From Clostridiales bacterium (GTDB lineage Bacteria; Bacillota; Clostridia; HGM11327): DNA of 43,073 nucleotides. Under the pieces are notes generated by a model. The model was not told the origin of the DNA and made no database searches. It saw nothing but the letters and a program-made list of their open reading frames with translations. The first letter of the stretch is position 1. Each line of letters begins with the position of its first letter. This document shows, in pieces, positions 17,010 to 24,701 of this stretch. Location: NCBI GenBank assembly GCA_015056385.1, contig SVGI01000007.1:1-43073 (forward strand), in the 5' to 3' direction. The position numbers and the translations under genes are program-made.

Positions 17010-17018
17010 TGGTATAAT
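17010..17018 (+). promoter_or_regulatory. Extended -10 promoter of the esterase operon
   Basis: TGGTATAAT (17010-17018) is a perfect extended -10 (TGnTATAAT). No good -35 is seen, as is normal for this class. It lies 35 bases before the first start codon. Confidence 0.65.
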
Positions 17019-17052
17019 CACAGTAAAGATACACCTTAAGGAGAAATGGAAA

Positions 17053-17955
17053 GTGCCGGGGCTTACTGCATTGTGGATAAAGTTTCATATAAGGCTTTTG
17101 AAGCCTATTATAACCAATTCAAATATAGAAGCCGAAAAATCACTTCAAAATAAGCTTGGTGAGCTGGCAAAAAGGATATTCAAATCCGACGTAAGCTTTC
17201 AAACAGAAAATATGGGGTGTATAGACGCTGTATGGGTGCGTCCCAGGGTAAAGCGGTTAGATAAGGTGATCCTGTATCTTCACGGTGGCGGATACGTTTC
17301 GGGTGATATTATTTATACGAGCACATTTGGCGGTGTTCTTGCAGACTGTACGGGTATTGATGCGTTTTGCCCTGTGTACAGGCTGGCGCCTGAGCATAGG
17401 TTTCCTGCCGCCCTTGATGATGCATATTCCGCATACAGGCAGCTTATTGATAAATACGGTTATAAAAGCAACGATATATATGTAATGGGTGAATCTGCCG
17501 GTGGAGGGCTTGCCGCTGCCTTGGTTCATTACCTTAAATCAAGGGGAGAGGGCTTGCCGAGGGGATGCGTACTTGTATCTCCGTGGTCGGACCTTGCATT
17601 AACAGGCAAAAGCCATGATTATAATGCAAAAAAGGAGGTTTCCCTTTCTACAAAGCAGCTTAAATCCTTTGCACTTATGTATGCAGACGAGGAAAATCTT
17701 AAAAATGAGCTTGTTTCGCCATTGTTTGGGGATTTTACATCCTTTCCGCCTATGCTTATTATTGCGGGCGGGGATGAGATTCTTCTTGATGATGCCGTTT
17801 CTGTTTATGAAAAGGCGTTGGCGGCAGGGGCAAAAGCAACGCTGCTGGTAGAAAAGGGTATGTGGCATGCATACCCGATGTATAGGCTTAAGGAATCGAG
17901 AAAGGCGTTGTACAAAATAGTGGATTTTGTATTCGGGGAAGAAAATAATGAATAA
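17053..17955 (+). CDS. Alpha/beta-hydrolase, hormone-sensitive-lipase-type esterase
   Basis: Cytoplasmic serine esterase of the HSL family. The oxyanion motif LHGGGY is near residue 76, the nucleophile lies in GESAGGG near residue 146, the acid in GGDEILLDD and the catalytic histidine in GMWHAYP. The triad is therefore complete. Length 300 is typical. Translation starts at GTG 17053, with AAGGAG nine bases upstream. Its stop overlaps the next start by eight bases, so it is coupled to the acyltransferase downstream. The pairing of an esterase with an acyltransferase suggests making and removing an ester on the same small alcohol or lipid, but the substrate is unknown. Confidence 0.88.
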   Translation: MPGLTALWIKFHIRLLKPIITNSNIEAEKSLQNKLGELAKRIFKSDVSFQTENMGCIDAVWVRPRVKRLDKVILYLHGGGYVSGDIIYTSTFGGVLADCTGIDAFCPVYRLAPEHRFPAALDDAYSAYRQLIDKYGYKSNDIYVMGESAGGGLAAALVHYLKSRGEGLPRGCVLVSPWSDLALTGKSHDYNAKKEVSLSTKQLKSFALMYADEENLKNELVSPLFGDFTSFPPMLIIAGGDEILLDDAVSVYEKALAAGAKATLLVEKGMWHAYPMYRLKESRKALYKIVDFVFGEENNE

Positions 17956-19225
17956 CAAAAAAACTTGGATGAAGCTGGACAATGCCGCAAAAATATATCC
18001 TGCCGTAATGACAAGAAGCTGGACAGCCCTCTTTAGAGTATCTGCAACCCTGAAGGAGGATATAGACCCGCAGATACTGCAGATAGCCGCAGAAGATGCG
18101 GTAAAAAGATTTCCGGCATTTGCCAAAAAGCTTAAAAAGGGGCTGTTCTGGTATTATCTGGAGCATATTGACGAGCCTATTTCTATCCAAAAGGACGTAG
18201 GCAATCCCTGTATGCGTATGAATCTGCGTGAAAATAACGGCTATATGCTTCGTATAAGATACTACGGCAAAAGAATTGCAGTAGAGTTTTTCCACGTTCT
18301 TACAGACGGTACGGGGGGTATGACGTTTCTTAAGACGCTTGTAGCTCGATACATAATGCTTAAGTATAGCGTTCAAATGGAATACACCCACGGCGTTTTA
18401 TGCTGTGACGAGGAACCCTGCGAGGGGGAAAGCGAGGATAGCTTTTTACGCTATGCCAGGGATAATTCCAGAAGCCGAAAGGAAGGCTCGTCATATAATA
18501 TTCCCGGAACAAACGAAAATAATTTTATGAACATCGTTACGGGTATGGCAGAAAGCAAAAGGGTTTTGGAGGAGGCAAAAAGATATAATGCCACACTTAC
18601 CGAATATCTTACCTCAGAGCTTATTCTTGCCGTTGACAGCATACAAAGGGAAAGCGTAGCCAACAGAAAAAAATTTAAGCCAATAAAAATATGTGTTCCC
18701 ATAAATTTAAGGCGGTTTTACAACACGAAAACCGTAAGGAATTTTGCATCCTACACCAACCCGGGAATAGAGCCTAAATACGGGCAGTACACCCTGGATG
18801 AAACCGTAAAAATAGTCAAGGGACATTTTGGTATGGAAATGGATGAAAAGCTTTTGAATGCAAAGTTTTCAACCAATGTTCAAAGTGAAAACAACAGGCT
18901 TCTTTCTCTTGCGCCGCTTTTTATAAAAAGGTGGGCGTTAAAGTTTGTATATTCCTTTAAGGGAGACAGGCAAACCTCAACCGTATTATCTAACCTCGGC
19001 GTAATTACGTTACCCCCGTGTATGGATGAATACGTGGAGCGTGTGGATTTTATGCTGGGTCCATTAAAGAGAAACAGGGTAACCTGCGCCTGTGTCAGCT
19101 ATAAGGGTGTGTTGTATATCAATTTTACAAGAACAATAAAGGAAGCCTACGTGGAACGTAATTTTTTTACATCCCTTGTAAAAAAGGGTATTCATATTAA
19201 GGTAGAAAGTAATCAAAGGTGGTAA
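17948..19225 (+). CDS. Condensation-domain-like alcohol acetyltransferase family protein
   Basis: A 425-residue acyltransferase of the CoA-dependent/condensation-domain fold. The key motif HxxxDG is present as FFHVLTDGTGG near residue 120. Supporting blocks are KICVPINLRRFY and LSNLGVITLP, which resemble the second half of the condensation fold. The family is annotated in Clostridia as alcohol acetyltransferase-like, with unknown acceptor. No signal peptide. The start at ATG 17948 overlaps the upstream stop by eight bases, with GGGGAAG before it. The next gene follows after four bases. Confidence 0.8.
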   Translation: MNNKKTWMKLDNAAKIYPAVMTRSWTALFRVSATLKEDIDPQILQIAAEDAVKRFPAFAKKLKKGLFWYYLEHIDEPISIQKDVGNPCMRMNLRENNGYMLRIRYYGKRIAVEFFHVLTDGTGGMTFLKTLVARYIMLKYSVQMEYTHGVLCCDEEPCEGESEDSFLRYARDNSRSRKEGSSYNIPGTNENNFMNIVTGMAESKRVLEEAKRYNATLTEYLTSELILAVDSIQRESVANRKKFKPIKICVPINLRRFYNTKTVRNFASYTNPGIEPKYGQYTLDETVKIVKGHFGMEMDEKLLNAKFSTNVQSENNRLLSLAPLFIKRWALKFVYSFKGDRQTSTVLSNLGVITLPPCMDEYVERVDFMLGPLKRNRVTCACVSYKGVLYINFTRTIKEAYVERNFFTSLVKKGIHIKVESNQRW

Positions 19226-19229
19226 ATAT

Positions 19230-19946
19230 ATGTCTTACTGTGTTAATTGCGGGGTAGAGCTTGCCCAATCCGAAAAAAGATGCCCCCTGTGTAAAACTCC
19301 GGTAATAAACCCGTCAAATCCCTGGAAGGAGCCTGAAAGCCGTCCCTATCCAAGAAGGCTGGAGGTAATAATACAGAACATAAATAAAAGGTTTTTTGCG
19401 GTGCTTGCATCTATACTTTTGCTTATCCCTGTGTTTATATGCTCTCTTACGGATATAATGACAACACACGAGTTTACCTGGTCCGGCTACGTTGTGGGAG
19501 CGTTGTGCGTATTCTTCGTTATGGTGCTTTTGCCTATGTTTTTTTCAAGAAAGAGAGCGTTTCTGTTTCTTGCTCTGGATATAGGTGTTATATTGCTGTA
19601 TCTGTTTTTTGTAGAGCTTAAAACATCACCTCAAAAGGCGTGGTTTTTACCCCTTGCATTACCTCTTACTGTTATATTTGGGGGTATTGTGTTTATATTT
19701 ATTGTTTATGCAAAGTACAAAAGGGTTCACCCTGTTATGGAGATTTTGGCGCTGGTGTTTGCTTCAATAGGTGTATATACCGTGTGTATGGAGCTTATAA
19801 TCAATGCGTATATATCGGTTATAGTTCCTGTAAGGTGGTCCTTTTATTCCTGTATACCGTGTATGGTAATAGCAGCGGCATTTATAATATTGAACAGACG
19901 AAAAAAGCTTTTGGAAAGCCTGGAAAAGCGCTTGTTTTTCAAATAA
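19230..19946 (+). CDS. Zinc-ribbon membrane protein, DUF6320-like
   Basis: An N-terminal zinc ribbon, CVNCG then CPLCKTP (residues 4-25), is followed by about six hydrophobic membrane segments, including FAVLASILLLIPVFICSL, YVVGALCVFFVMVLLPMFF, FLFLALDIGVILLYLFF, ALPLTVIFGGIVFIFIVY and the last near residue 210. No catalytic motif is seen. It follows the acyltransferase by four bases and shares its transcript. From memory, this combination with an esterase and an acetyltransferase recurs in Clostridia, so it may anchor them to the membrane or move their substrate. The function is not known. Confidence 0.78.
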   Translation: MSYCVNCGVELAQSEKRCPLCKTPVINPSNPWKEPESRPYPRRLEVIIQNINKRFFAVLASILLLIPVFICSLTDIMTTHEFTWSGYVVGALCVFFVMVLLPMFFSRKRAFLFLALDIGVILLYLFFVELKTSPQKAWFLPLALPLTVIFGGIVFIFIVYAKYKRVHPVMEILALVFASIGVYTVCMELIINAYISVIVPVRWSFYSCIPCMVIAAAFIILNRRKKLLESLEKRLFFK

Positions 19947-19971
19947 CATAAATAAATTAAATGAGTTTTAT

Positions 19972-20004
19972 AAAGGAAATGCGTTATGCATTTCCTTTTT
20001 TCTT
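19972..20004 (+). terminator. Terminator of the esterase operon
   Basis: AAAGGAAATGC (19972-19982) and GCATTTCCTTT (19988-19998) form a perfect 11-bp stem with a 5-base loop, followed by a T-rich tract. Confidence 0.9.
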
Positions 20005-20020
20005 TATTCGGGAATAATAT

Positions 20021-20061
20021 TTCCACATCGGACAAAAATAAGTATAAAAACAATATTTGTC
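20021..20061 (+). promoter_or_regulatory. Weak promoter with flanking inverted repeat
   Basis: Between the upstream terminator and the next start, TTCCAC (20021-20026) lies 16 bases before TATAAA (20043-20048). An inverted repeat, GACAAAAAT (20031-20039) and ATATTTGTC (20053-20061), matching at 8 of 9 positions, brackets the -10. That arrangement is typical of a repressor operator. The promoter call is weak. Confidence 0.4.
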
Positions 20062-20071
20062 TGGAGAAAAA

Positions 20072-22444
20072 ATGAAAGCAGTTATAATGGCGGGCGGAAA
20101 TGGTCAGCGCCTGCGCCCCATAACGTGTACTCTTCCCAAGCCTATGGTAAGGGTATGCGGACGTCCGATTTTGGATTATGTTCTCAGGAATTTGAAAAAA
20201 CATTCTGTATATGAGGCTACGATTACGGCGCGATATCTTAACGACGTAATAATTTCTCATTATGCCAACGGGCACAGTATGTCTATGAATATAAGTTACA
20301 GCATTGAGGATGCCCCTCTTGGTACTGCAGGCAGTGTAAAAAAGGCGGTTGGAAATATAGATGAAGACGTATTGGTTATAAGCGGAGACGGTCTTTCATC
20401 TGTGGATATAAGCGGAGCATACAGGCTTCACAAGGAAAAAGGGGCGGACGTTACAATGGTATTACATCGCGTAGAGGAGCCTCTTCAATACGGAGTTGTT
20501 ATAACTGATAATAATGGACGTGTAACTAAATTCTGTGAAAAGCCCTCCTGGTGTCAGGTGTTTTCGGATACGGTTAATACAGGCACGTACATTCTTTCTC
20601 CCAACGTAATCAAAATGATACCCGAAAAATGCCAGTACGATTTTTCATCAGACCTTTTTCCCGAGATTTTGAAGAATACAGGTAAAATTTACGGATATAT
20701 GGATGAGTCCTATTGGTGCGACATAGGCAACAAGGAAATGTATCTTCAGGCAAATAAGGATGTTTTAATGGGTAAAATGGAGTATTGCGGAGGCTGTACT
20801 CTGATGAAAAACGGCATATACTACGGAAAAAACGTAACAGTGCGCCCCGGTGCAGTAATAGAGGACAGAGTTATGCTGTGCGATGGCTGTACTGTATCCC
20901 GTAATGCCCGTATTTCAAGTGGTAGCGTAATAGGGCACGGTGCTTTTATAGGTGAGGGTGCCTCAATAAAGGGCTCTGTTATAGGTGATAACGTATATAT
21001 CGGGGAATGCTGTGAGATTCGCGGCGGGGTAATATGTGACGGGGTACACCTTGGTTCTAACGTAAGGGTGTTTGAAAACGCGGTGATAGGTGATGAAAGC
21101 CGCGTAGGCGCTTCGGCTACGGTGAATAAGGGTGTAAATGTCTGGCCGCGTAAAACAATAGATTCGGGATGCTCTATTGATAATGACGTTGTATGGGATA
21201 ACACCGCAAAGAAGGACCTTTTAACGGGAGGACGTATAAGGGTAAAGGACAATGAAGATATCCACCTGTGGGACGTTATGAAGTATGCTGCCGCATTTTC
21301 ATCACTGTTCAACGGCGAGGGCAGTATATGCGTGGGAATGGGTGAGGCAGAGAATAACTGTGAAAATACAAGAGAAAACACACGTACAGCACAAAGCGCA
21401 TACCACAGTATTTGTGCAGGAGTTATATCCCAGGGCGGTACGTGTATAAAGATGCCGCATACAACCCTGCCTGTTTTCAGGAGGTTTGTAAGGGAATACA
21501 GCGCCAACGGCGGAATATTCATAGGGCAGAGAGAAGGGGGATGTACAGTTACCTTTACAGACGGAAACGGTGCGACAATACCTGTTGCAGTACAAAAAAG
21601 GATATGGTCCAAGGCGGGCCTGCTTTCATCTCTGCCGTATCATCCCGGAAAATGCAGAATAGTTGAGGCCACGGGAATTATGGATATATACGAAAATATT
21701 ATATCTAACGAATTTTCAGGCATTAAGGATATGGGCGGATGTGTAAGAATTTTTAACAACTGCTCGCTAACGGAGCAGCTGCTGAAAAGAGTTCTTGAAA
21801 GGCTTGGATTTACCGCGTGTGATACGGATAATCCGTTATTTACAGTATCCGTAGATAAGCTCGGTGAAATGGTAGTGCTTTACGGTGAGGACACGAAGGC
21901 GATTTCCAGGGAACGCCTTGGAGTGCTTATAAGCGTTTTGAAAAAGAACCGTGCAAGGGGTGAGGGTATCCCTGATACAGAAGGTGTAACACAGGATTAT
22001 TTAAGGAGTATAAGCCTTGAGGTAGCCCGTGGCTTATCTGTTGAGGGAACAGATGAGGAAAGGGATATTAACGGTATGATGTACTCCTACTGCGGAGACA
22101 GCATATATTTTATTCTTTCACTTTTAAGCTATATGAAGGATACAAAAAAGACGTTCAAGGAAATGATTGAAGGTCTTCCCAACGTTTATATATCAGAAAA
22201 AACAGTAAAATGTCCGTGGAATAAAAAGGGACATGTTATGCATGAATTTTACACGAGGCATAACTGCAGCGAGGAAAGTGATATGGGTATAAAAATAAAT
22301 CACGATTACGGTTGGTCTATGATAATCCCCGGTGAGGAGCAGCCCACCTTTAAGGTAATAAGCGAGGGCTTTTCCCAGGAATATGCAGATGAGCTGTGCG
22401 GTATCTATACCAAAAAAATAAATCAGCTGCTTCTTGAAAATTAA
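20072..22444 (+). CDS. Nucleotidyltransferase / hexapeptide repeat / degenerate phosphomannomutase-like fusion
   Basis: Residues 1-230 are a sugar-1-phosphate nucleotidyltransferase, with AVIMAGGNGQRLRP and LPKPMV at the N-terminus, ISGDGLSS and FCEKPSW. Residues about 245-370 are left-handed beta-helix hexapeptide repeats of the V-I-G-x-G type. The rest resembles the phosphohexomutase superfamily, but two catalytic elements are missing. After GGIFI (about residue 480), the phosphoserine loop TASHNP is replaced by GQREGG. The metal loop DGDGDR reads VDKLGE near residue 595. Only the C-terminal substrate-phosphate region (EEQPTFKVISEGFSQE) resembles the family. It is probably a GDP-mannose or NDP-sugar pyrophosphorylase with a pseudo-mutase domain. 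ATG 20072 is preferred over an upstream TTG because GGAG is five bases before it. Confidence 0.87.
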   Translation: MKAVIMAGGNGQRLRPITCTLPKPMVRVCGRPILDYVLRNLKKHSVYEATITARYLNDVIISHYANGHSMSMNISYSIEDAPLGTAGSVKKAVGNIDEDVLVISGDGLSSVDISGAYRLHKEKGADVTMVLHRVEEPLQYGVVITDNNGRVTKFCEKPSWCQVFSDTVNTGTYILSPNVIKMIPEKCQYDFSSDLFPEILKNTGKIYGYMDESYWCDIGNKEMYLQANKDVLMGKMEYCGGCTLMKNGIYYGKNVTVRPGAVIEDRVMLCDGCTVSRNARISSGSVIGHGAFIGEGASIKGSVIGDNVYIGECCEIRGGVICDGVHLGSNVRVFENAVIGDESRVGASATVNKGVNVWPRKTIDSGCSIDNDVVWDNTAKKDLLTGGRIRVKDNEDIHLWDVMKYAAAFSSLFNGEGSICVGMGEAENNCENTRENTRTAQSAYHSICAGVISQGGTCIKMPHTTLPVFRRFVREYSANGGIFIGQREGGCTVTFTDGNGATIPVAVQKRIWSKAGLLSSLPYHPGKCRIVEATGIMDIYENIISNEFSGIKDMGGCVRIFNNCSLTEQLLKRVLERLGFTACDTDNPLFTVSVDKLGEMVVLYGEDTKAISRERLGVLISVLKKNRARGEGIPDTEGVTQDYLRSISLEVARGLSVEGTDEERDINGMMYSYCGDSIYFILSLLSYMKDTKKTFKEMIEGLPNVYISEKTVKCPWNKKGHVMHEFYTRHNCSEESDMGIKINHDYGWSMIIPGEEQPTFKVISEGFSQEYADELCGIYTKKINQLLLEN

Positions 22445-22452
22445 TTTTTCAT

Positions 22453-22505
22453 TCGTCAAAAACGTATAAATTTCATCAAAGGGAAGTAGTACAGCCCCGG
22501 TGAAT
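22453..22505 (+). promoter_or_regulatory. Possible sigma-H promoter and 0A-like box of the spoIIA operon
   Basis: AAAGGGAAG (22478-22486) and GGTGAAT (22499-22505), 12 bases apart, resemble the sigma-H pattern RnAGGAwWW-n11-12-RnnGAAT, with two mismatches in the -35. TCGTCAAA (22453-22460) is one change from the 0A-box form TTGTCRAA. In B. subtilis this operon is driven by sigma-H and Spo0A, which makes the matches more credible. Confidence 0.45.
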
Positions 22506-22550
22506 ATATTATTCACGACAAAGAAAAATGCCTGTAAGGGGGTAGAGATT

Positions 22551-22910
22551 TTGAAGGTAACAGGAAAAATAAAGGACGATATACTTGTTCTTTATCTCGA
22601 GGGAGAATTGGATCATCACAGCGCAGATGCAACCAGAGAAGCAATAGACAATATAATGTCAAGACGAAAGCTGAAAAAAGTAATTTTTGATTTAAGTGAG
22701 CTTACGTTTATGGATAGTTCCGGTATAAGTGTTTTTTACGGACGTTACAAAAATATAATGTCCTTAAACGGCAGAGCTATACTCGTTGGGATAAACGACA
22801 AGGTAAGAAGATTTGCCGAGGTGGCAGGGTTATACAGAATATTTGAGGTATATCAAGGTGAGGAGGAGGCCATACGTGCAATGGAAAAAGGAGTACCCGT
22901 ATCCCGTTAA
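22551..22910 (+). CDS. spoIIAA: SpoIIAA, anti-anti-sigma-F factor
   Basis: STAS-domain protein that, when unphosphorylated, binds SpoIIAB and frees sigma-F in the forespore. The phosphorylated serine lies in the conserved FMDSSGISVFYGR block (about residue 57). The remaining length and pattern (LYLEGELDHHSA, IFDLSEL, INDKVRRFAEVAGL) match the family. The start is set at TTG 22551, giving 119 residues. AAGGGGGT (22536-22543) lies seven bases upstream, and the longer GTG start at 22500 falls inside the proposed -10. First gene of the spoIIA operon. The kinase SpoIIAB and sigma-F follow. Confidence 0.95.
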   Translation: MKVTGKIKDDILVLYLEGELDHHSADATREAIDNIMSRRKLKKVIFDLSELTFMDSSGISVFYGRYKNIMSLNGRAILVGINDKVRRFAEVAGLYRIFEVYQGEEEAIRAMEKGVPVSR

Positions 22911-22936
22911 GGAGTACGCTGTAAAGAGGTATAAAT

Positions 22937-22975
22937 TTGAAAGGTATGGTTTTGAATAATGAAAAAAATAAATGA
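22937..22975 (+). CDS. Possible 12-codon leader ORF overlapping the spoIIAB start
   Basis: A TTG at 22937 has a strong ribosome binding site, AAAGAGGT (22923-22930), six bases upstream. It opens a 12-codon frame ending at TGA 22973-22975. The spoIIAB ATG (22959) lies within it in another frame and has no well-spaced site of its own. The leader ORF may feed ribosomes to spoIIAB by coupling. It is too short to claim a peptide function. Confidence 0.35.
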   Translation: MKGMVLNNEKNK

Positions 22976-23390
22976 AATGAAGCTTGAGTTTATAAGCAAT
23001 TCTGTAAATGAATCCTTTGCGAGAATGGCTGTTGCGGCATTTGCTTCGCAGCTTGATCCTACCGTAGAGGAAATAACAGATATAAAAACAGCAGTTTCCG
23101 AGGCGGTTACCAATGCTATTATCCACGGGTACGACGGGGTAAAGGGTATCGTAACCGTAATATGCGAGCTGTACATAGACAAGATAGTAATCGAGGTTAT
23201 AGATACAGGGCGCGGTATTGCCGATATAGATACGGCAAGGCAGCCTCTTTATACCACAAAGCCAAACGACGGCAGAAGCGGAATGGGCTTTACCGTAATG
23301 GAAACGTTTATGTCCGGCTGTGAGGTATATTCCTTGGTAGGGAGCGGAACAAGGGTAAGAATGACAAAAAATATTACAGGTGGGTGCTGA
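22959..23390 (+). CDS. spoIIAB: SpoIIAB, anti-sigma-F factor and SpoIIAA kinase
   Basis: GHKL-fold serine kinase that holds sigma-F inactive and phosphorylates SpoIIAA. The ATP-binding boxes are clear: N box [11 protein letters not shown] near residue 48, G1 box DTGRGI near 85 and G2 box GRSGMGF near 107. The 143-residue length matches the family. An in-frame stop just upstream fixes the start at ATG 22959. The nearest Shine-Dalgarno-like site, AAAGG, is about 14 bases away, so translation may depend on coupling. Its 3' end overlaps the region of the sigF start. Confidence 0.96.
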   Translation: MKKINEMKLEFISNSVNESFARMAVAAFASQLDPTVEEITDIKTAVSEAVTNAIIHGYDGVKGIVTVICELYIDKIVIEVIDTGRGIADIDTARQPLYTTKPNDGRSGMGFTVMETFMSGCEVYSLVGSGTRVRMTKNITGGC

Positions 23391-23394
23391 TACT

Positions 23395-24153
23395 GTGTTT
23401 GGTGTTGATGGGTCGCTTGAGTTGTTCGACCATGAACGTACACTTGCACTTATATCAAAGGCACAAAGGGGAGATGACGAGGCATTAAATACCCTTGTTA
23501 CCTGTAATATGCCTCTTGTCAAATCTATAGTCCGCCGTTTTCTTAACAGAGGCTACGAATACGATGATTTGGAGCAGCTTGGCGCAATAGGCCTTGTAAA
23601 GGCGATAAAAAACTACGATTTCAATTATGACGTACGCTTTTCCACATACGCCGTTCCCCTTATTACAGGGGAAATAAAGCGGTTTTTGCGTGATGACGGA
23701 GCAATCAAAATATCCAGATCAATAAAGGAAAACGTTAAAAAAATAAACGAGATACGCTGTGAGCTGGAAAGAAAAAACGAAAAGGAGCCTACGCTTTCCG
23801 AAATATCCTCTATAAGCGGATTAAGCGTTGAGGATATTATACTTGCAATGGAATCTCAATCCTGCCTTGTTTCCTTAAGCGCCCCTGCCTACGAGGATTC
23901 CTCATCAAGCGTTACTGTTCTTGATACCGTAACTCAGATGAGCGATAGGGATGAGGTGGGTGAAATATCATTAAGGATATTGCTTAAGGAAATGCTTTCC
24001 ACCCTTGATACAGTAGAAAGACAGATAATCGTTTTAAGGTATTTTAAGGATATGACTCAAAGCGATGTTGCCCAAAGACTGTCAATCTCTCAGGTACAGG
24101 TATCCAGAATGGAAAAAAGGATACTTACCAAGATGAGGGAAATGGCAGGGTAA
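23395..24153 (+). CDS. sigF: RNA polymerase sigma-F factor (SpoIIAC)
   Basis: Forespore-specific sigma factor, held inactive by SpoIIAB until septation. Region 2 is seen as YEYDDLEQLGAIGLVKAI and FSTYAVPLITGEIKRFLRDD, region 3 in SRSIKENVKKI and LSEISSISGLSVEDI, and region 4 as IIVLRYFKDMTQSDVAQRL followed by SISQVQVSRMEKRIL. The start is placed at GTG 23395 (252 residues; family about 255) because AGGTGGG lies ten bases before it. GTG 23380, inside the end of spoIIAB, is the alternative. No clear terminator follows before the rpsT promoter. Confidence 0.95.
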   Translation: MFGVDGSLELFDHERTLALISKAQRGDDEALNTLVTCNMPLVKSIVRRFLNRGYEYDDLEQLGAIGLVKAIKNYDFNYDVRFSTYAVPLITGEIKRFLRDDGAIKISRSIKENVKKINEIRCELERKNEKEPTLSEISSISGLSVEDIILAMESQSCLVSLSAPAYEDSSSSVTVLDTVTQMSDRDEVGEISLRILLKEMLSTLDTVERQIIVLRYFKDMTQSDVAQRLSISQVQVSRMEKRILTKMREMAG

Positions 24154-24204
24154 GTATAAAAAACAAAAAAGTGCAAATATAAGTGTAAAAAATAAAAAAA
24201 AACC

Positions 24205-24233
24205 TTGCATTTCTTTTGCCGATATGGTATAAT
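24205..24233 (+). promoter_or_regulatory. Promoter of rpsT
   Basis: TTGCAT (24205-24210), 17 bases, TATAAT (24228-24233), with TGG before the -10 forming an extended element. The leader to the TTG start is about 24 bases. Confidence 0.8.
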
Positions 24234-24263
24234 CCCATCGTTTATCGACAGGAGGTGACTACA

Positions 24264-24530
24264 TTGGCAAACATCAAGTCCGCTAAGAAGAGAGCAATTC
24301 AGCAGGAAAAGCGTAATCTTCGCAACAGAATGATAATGTCTGAAGTCAAGACCGTTACCAAAAATTATCTCAAGGCTATTGAGGCGGGTGACGTTGAGGC
24401 TGCAAAAGAACTTTATCCTACAGTTGCAAAGAAATGGGATATGGCTGCGCAGAAAGGCGTCGTTCACAAAAATGCTGCTAACAGAAAAAAATCTTTGTTC
24501 AATGCAAAGCTTAATTCTATAGCAAAGTAA
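24264..24530 (+). CDS. rpsT: Small ribosomal subunit protein bS20
   Basis: The 88-residue protein begins (M)ANIKSAKKRAIQQEKRNL and is lysine- and arginine-rich throughout, with the conserved KNAANRKKSLFNAKL block near the C-terminus. It binds 16S rRNA early in 30S assembly. It starts at TTG 24264, five bases after a near-perfect AGGAGGTGA (24250-24258). Longer readings of the frame begin before the transcript start. In many bacteria S20 uses a poor start codon and is autoregulated, and the TTG fits that. Monocistronic. Confidence 0.97.
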   Translation: MANIKSAKKRAIQQEKRNLRNRMIMSEVKTVTKNYLKAIEAGDVEAAKELYPTVAKKWDMAAQKGVVHKNAANRKKSLFNAKLNSIAK

Positions 24531-24547
24531 TTAGATTAAAAGTAATA

Positions 24548-24587
24548 TGACCGTGAGTATTTATTGCTCACGGTCATTTTATTTATA
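24548..24587 (+). terminator. Terminator of rpsT
   Basis: TGACCGTGAG (24548-24557) and CTCACGGTCA (24567-24576) form a perfect 10-bp stem with a 9-base loop, followed by TTTTATTT. Confidence 0.92.
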
Positions 24588-24701
24588 TATAAATAAAATT
24601 TTCCTAAAAAATACTTTTTCAAGTAGGATTTTAGAATTTTGTGTTGAATAATAGATTAATGGCTTTATGCATTATCTTAATAAGGTGTGGTGATTAATAT
24701 T

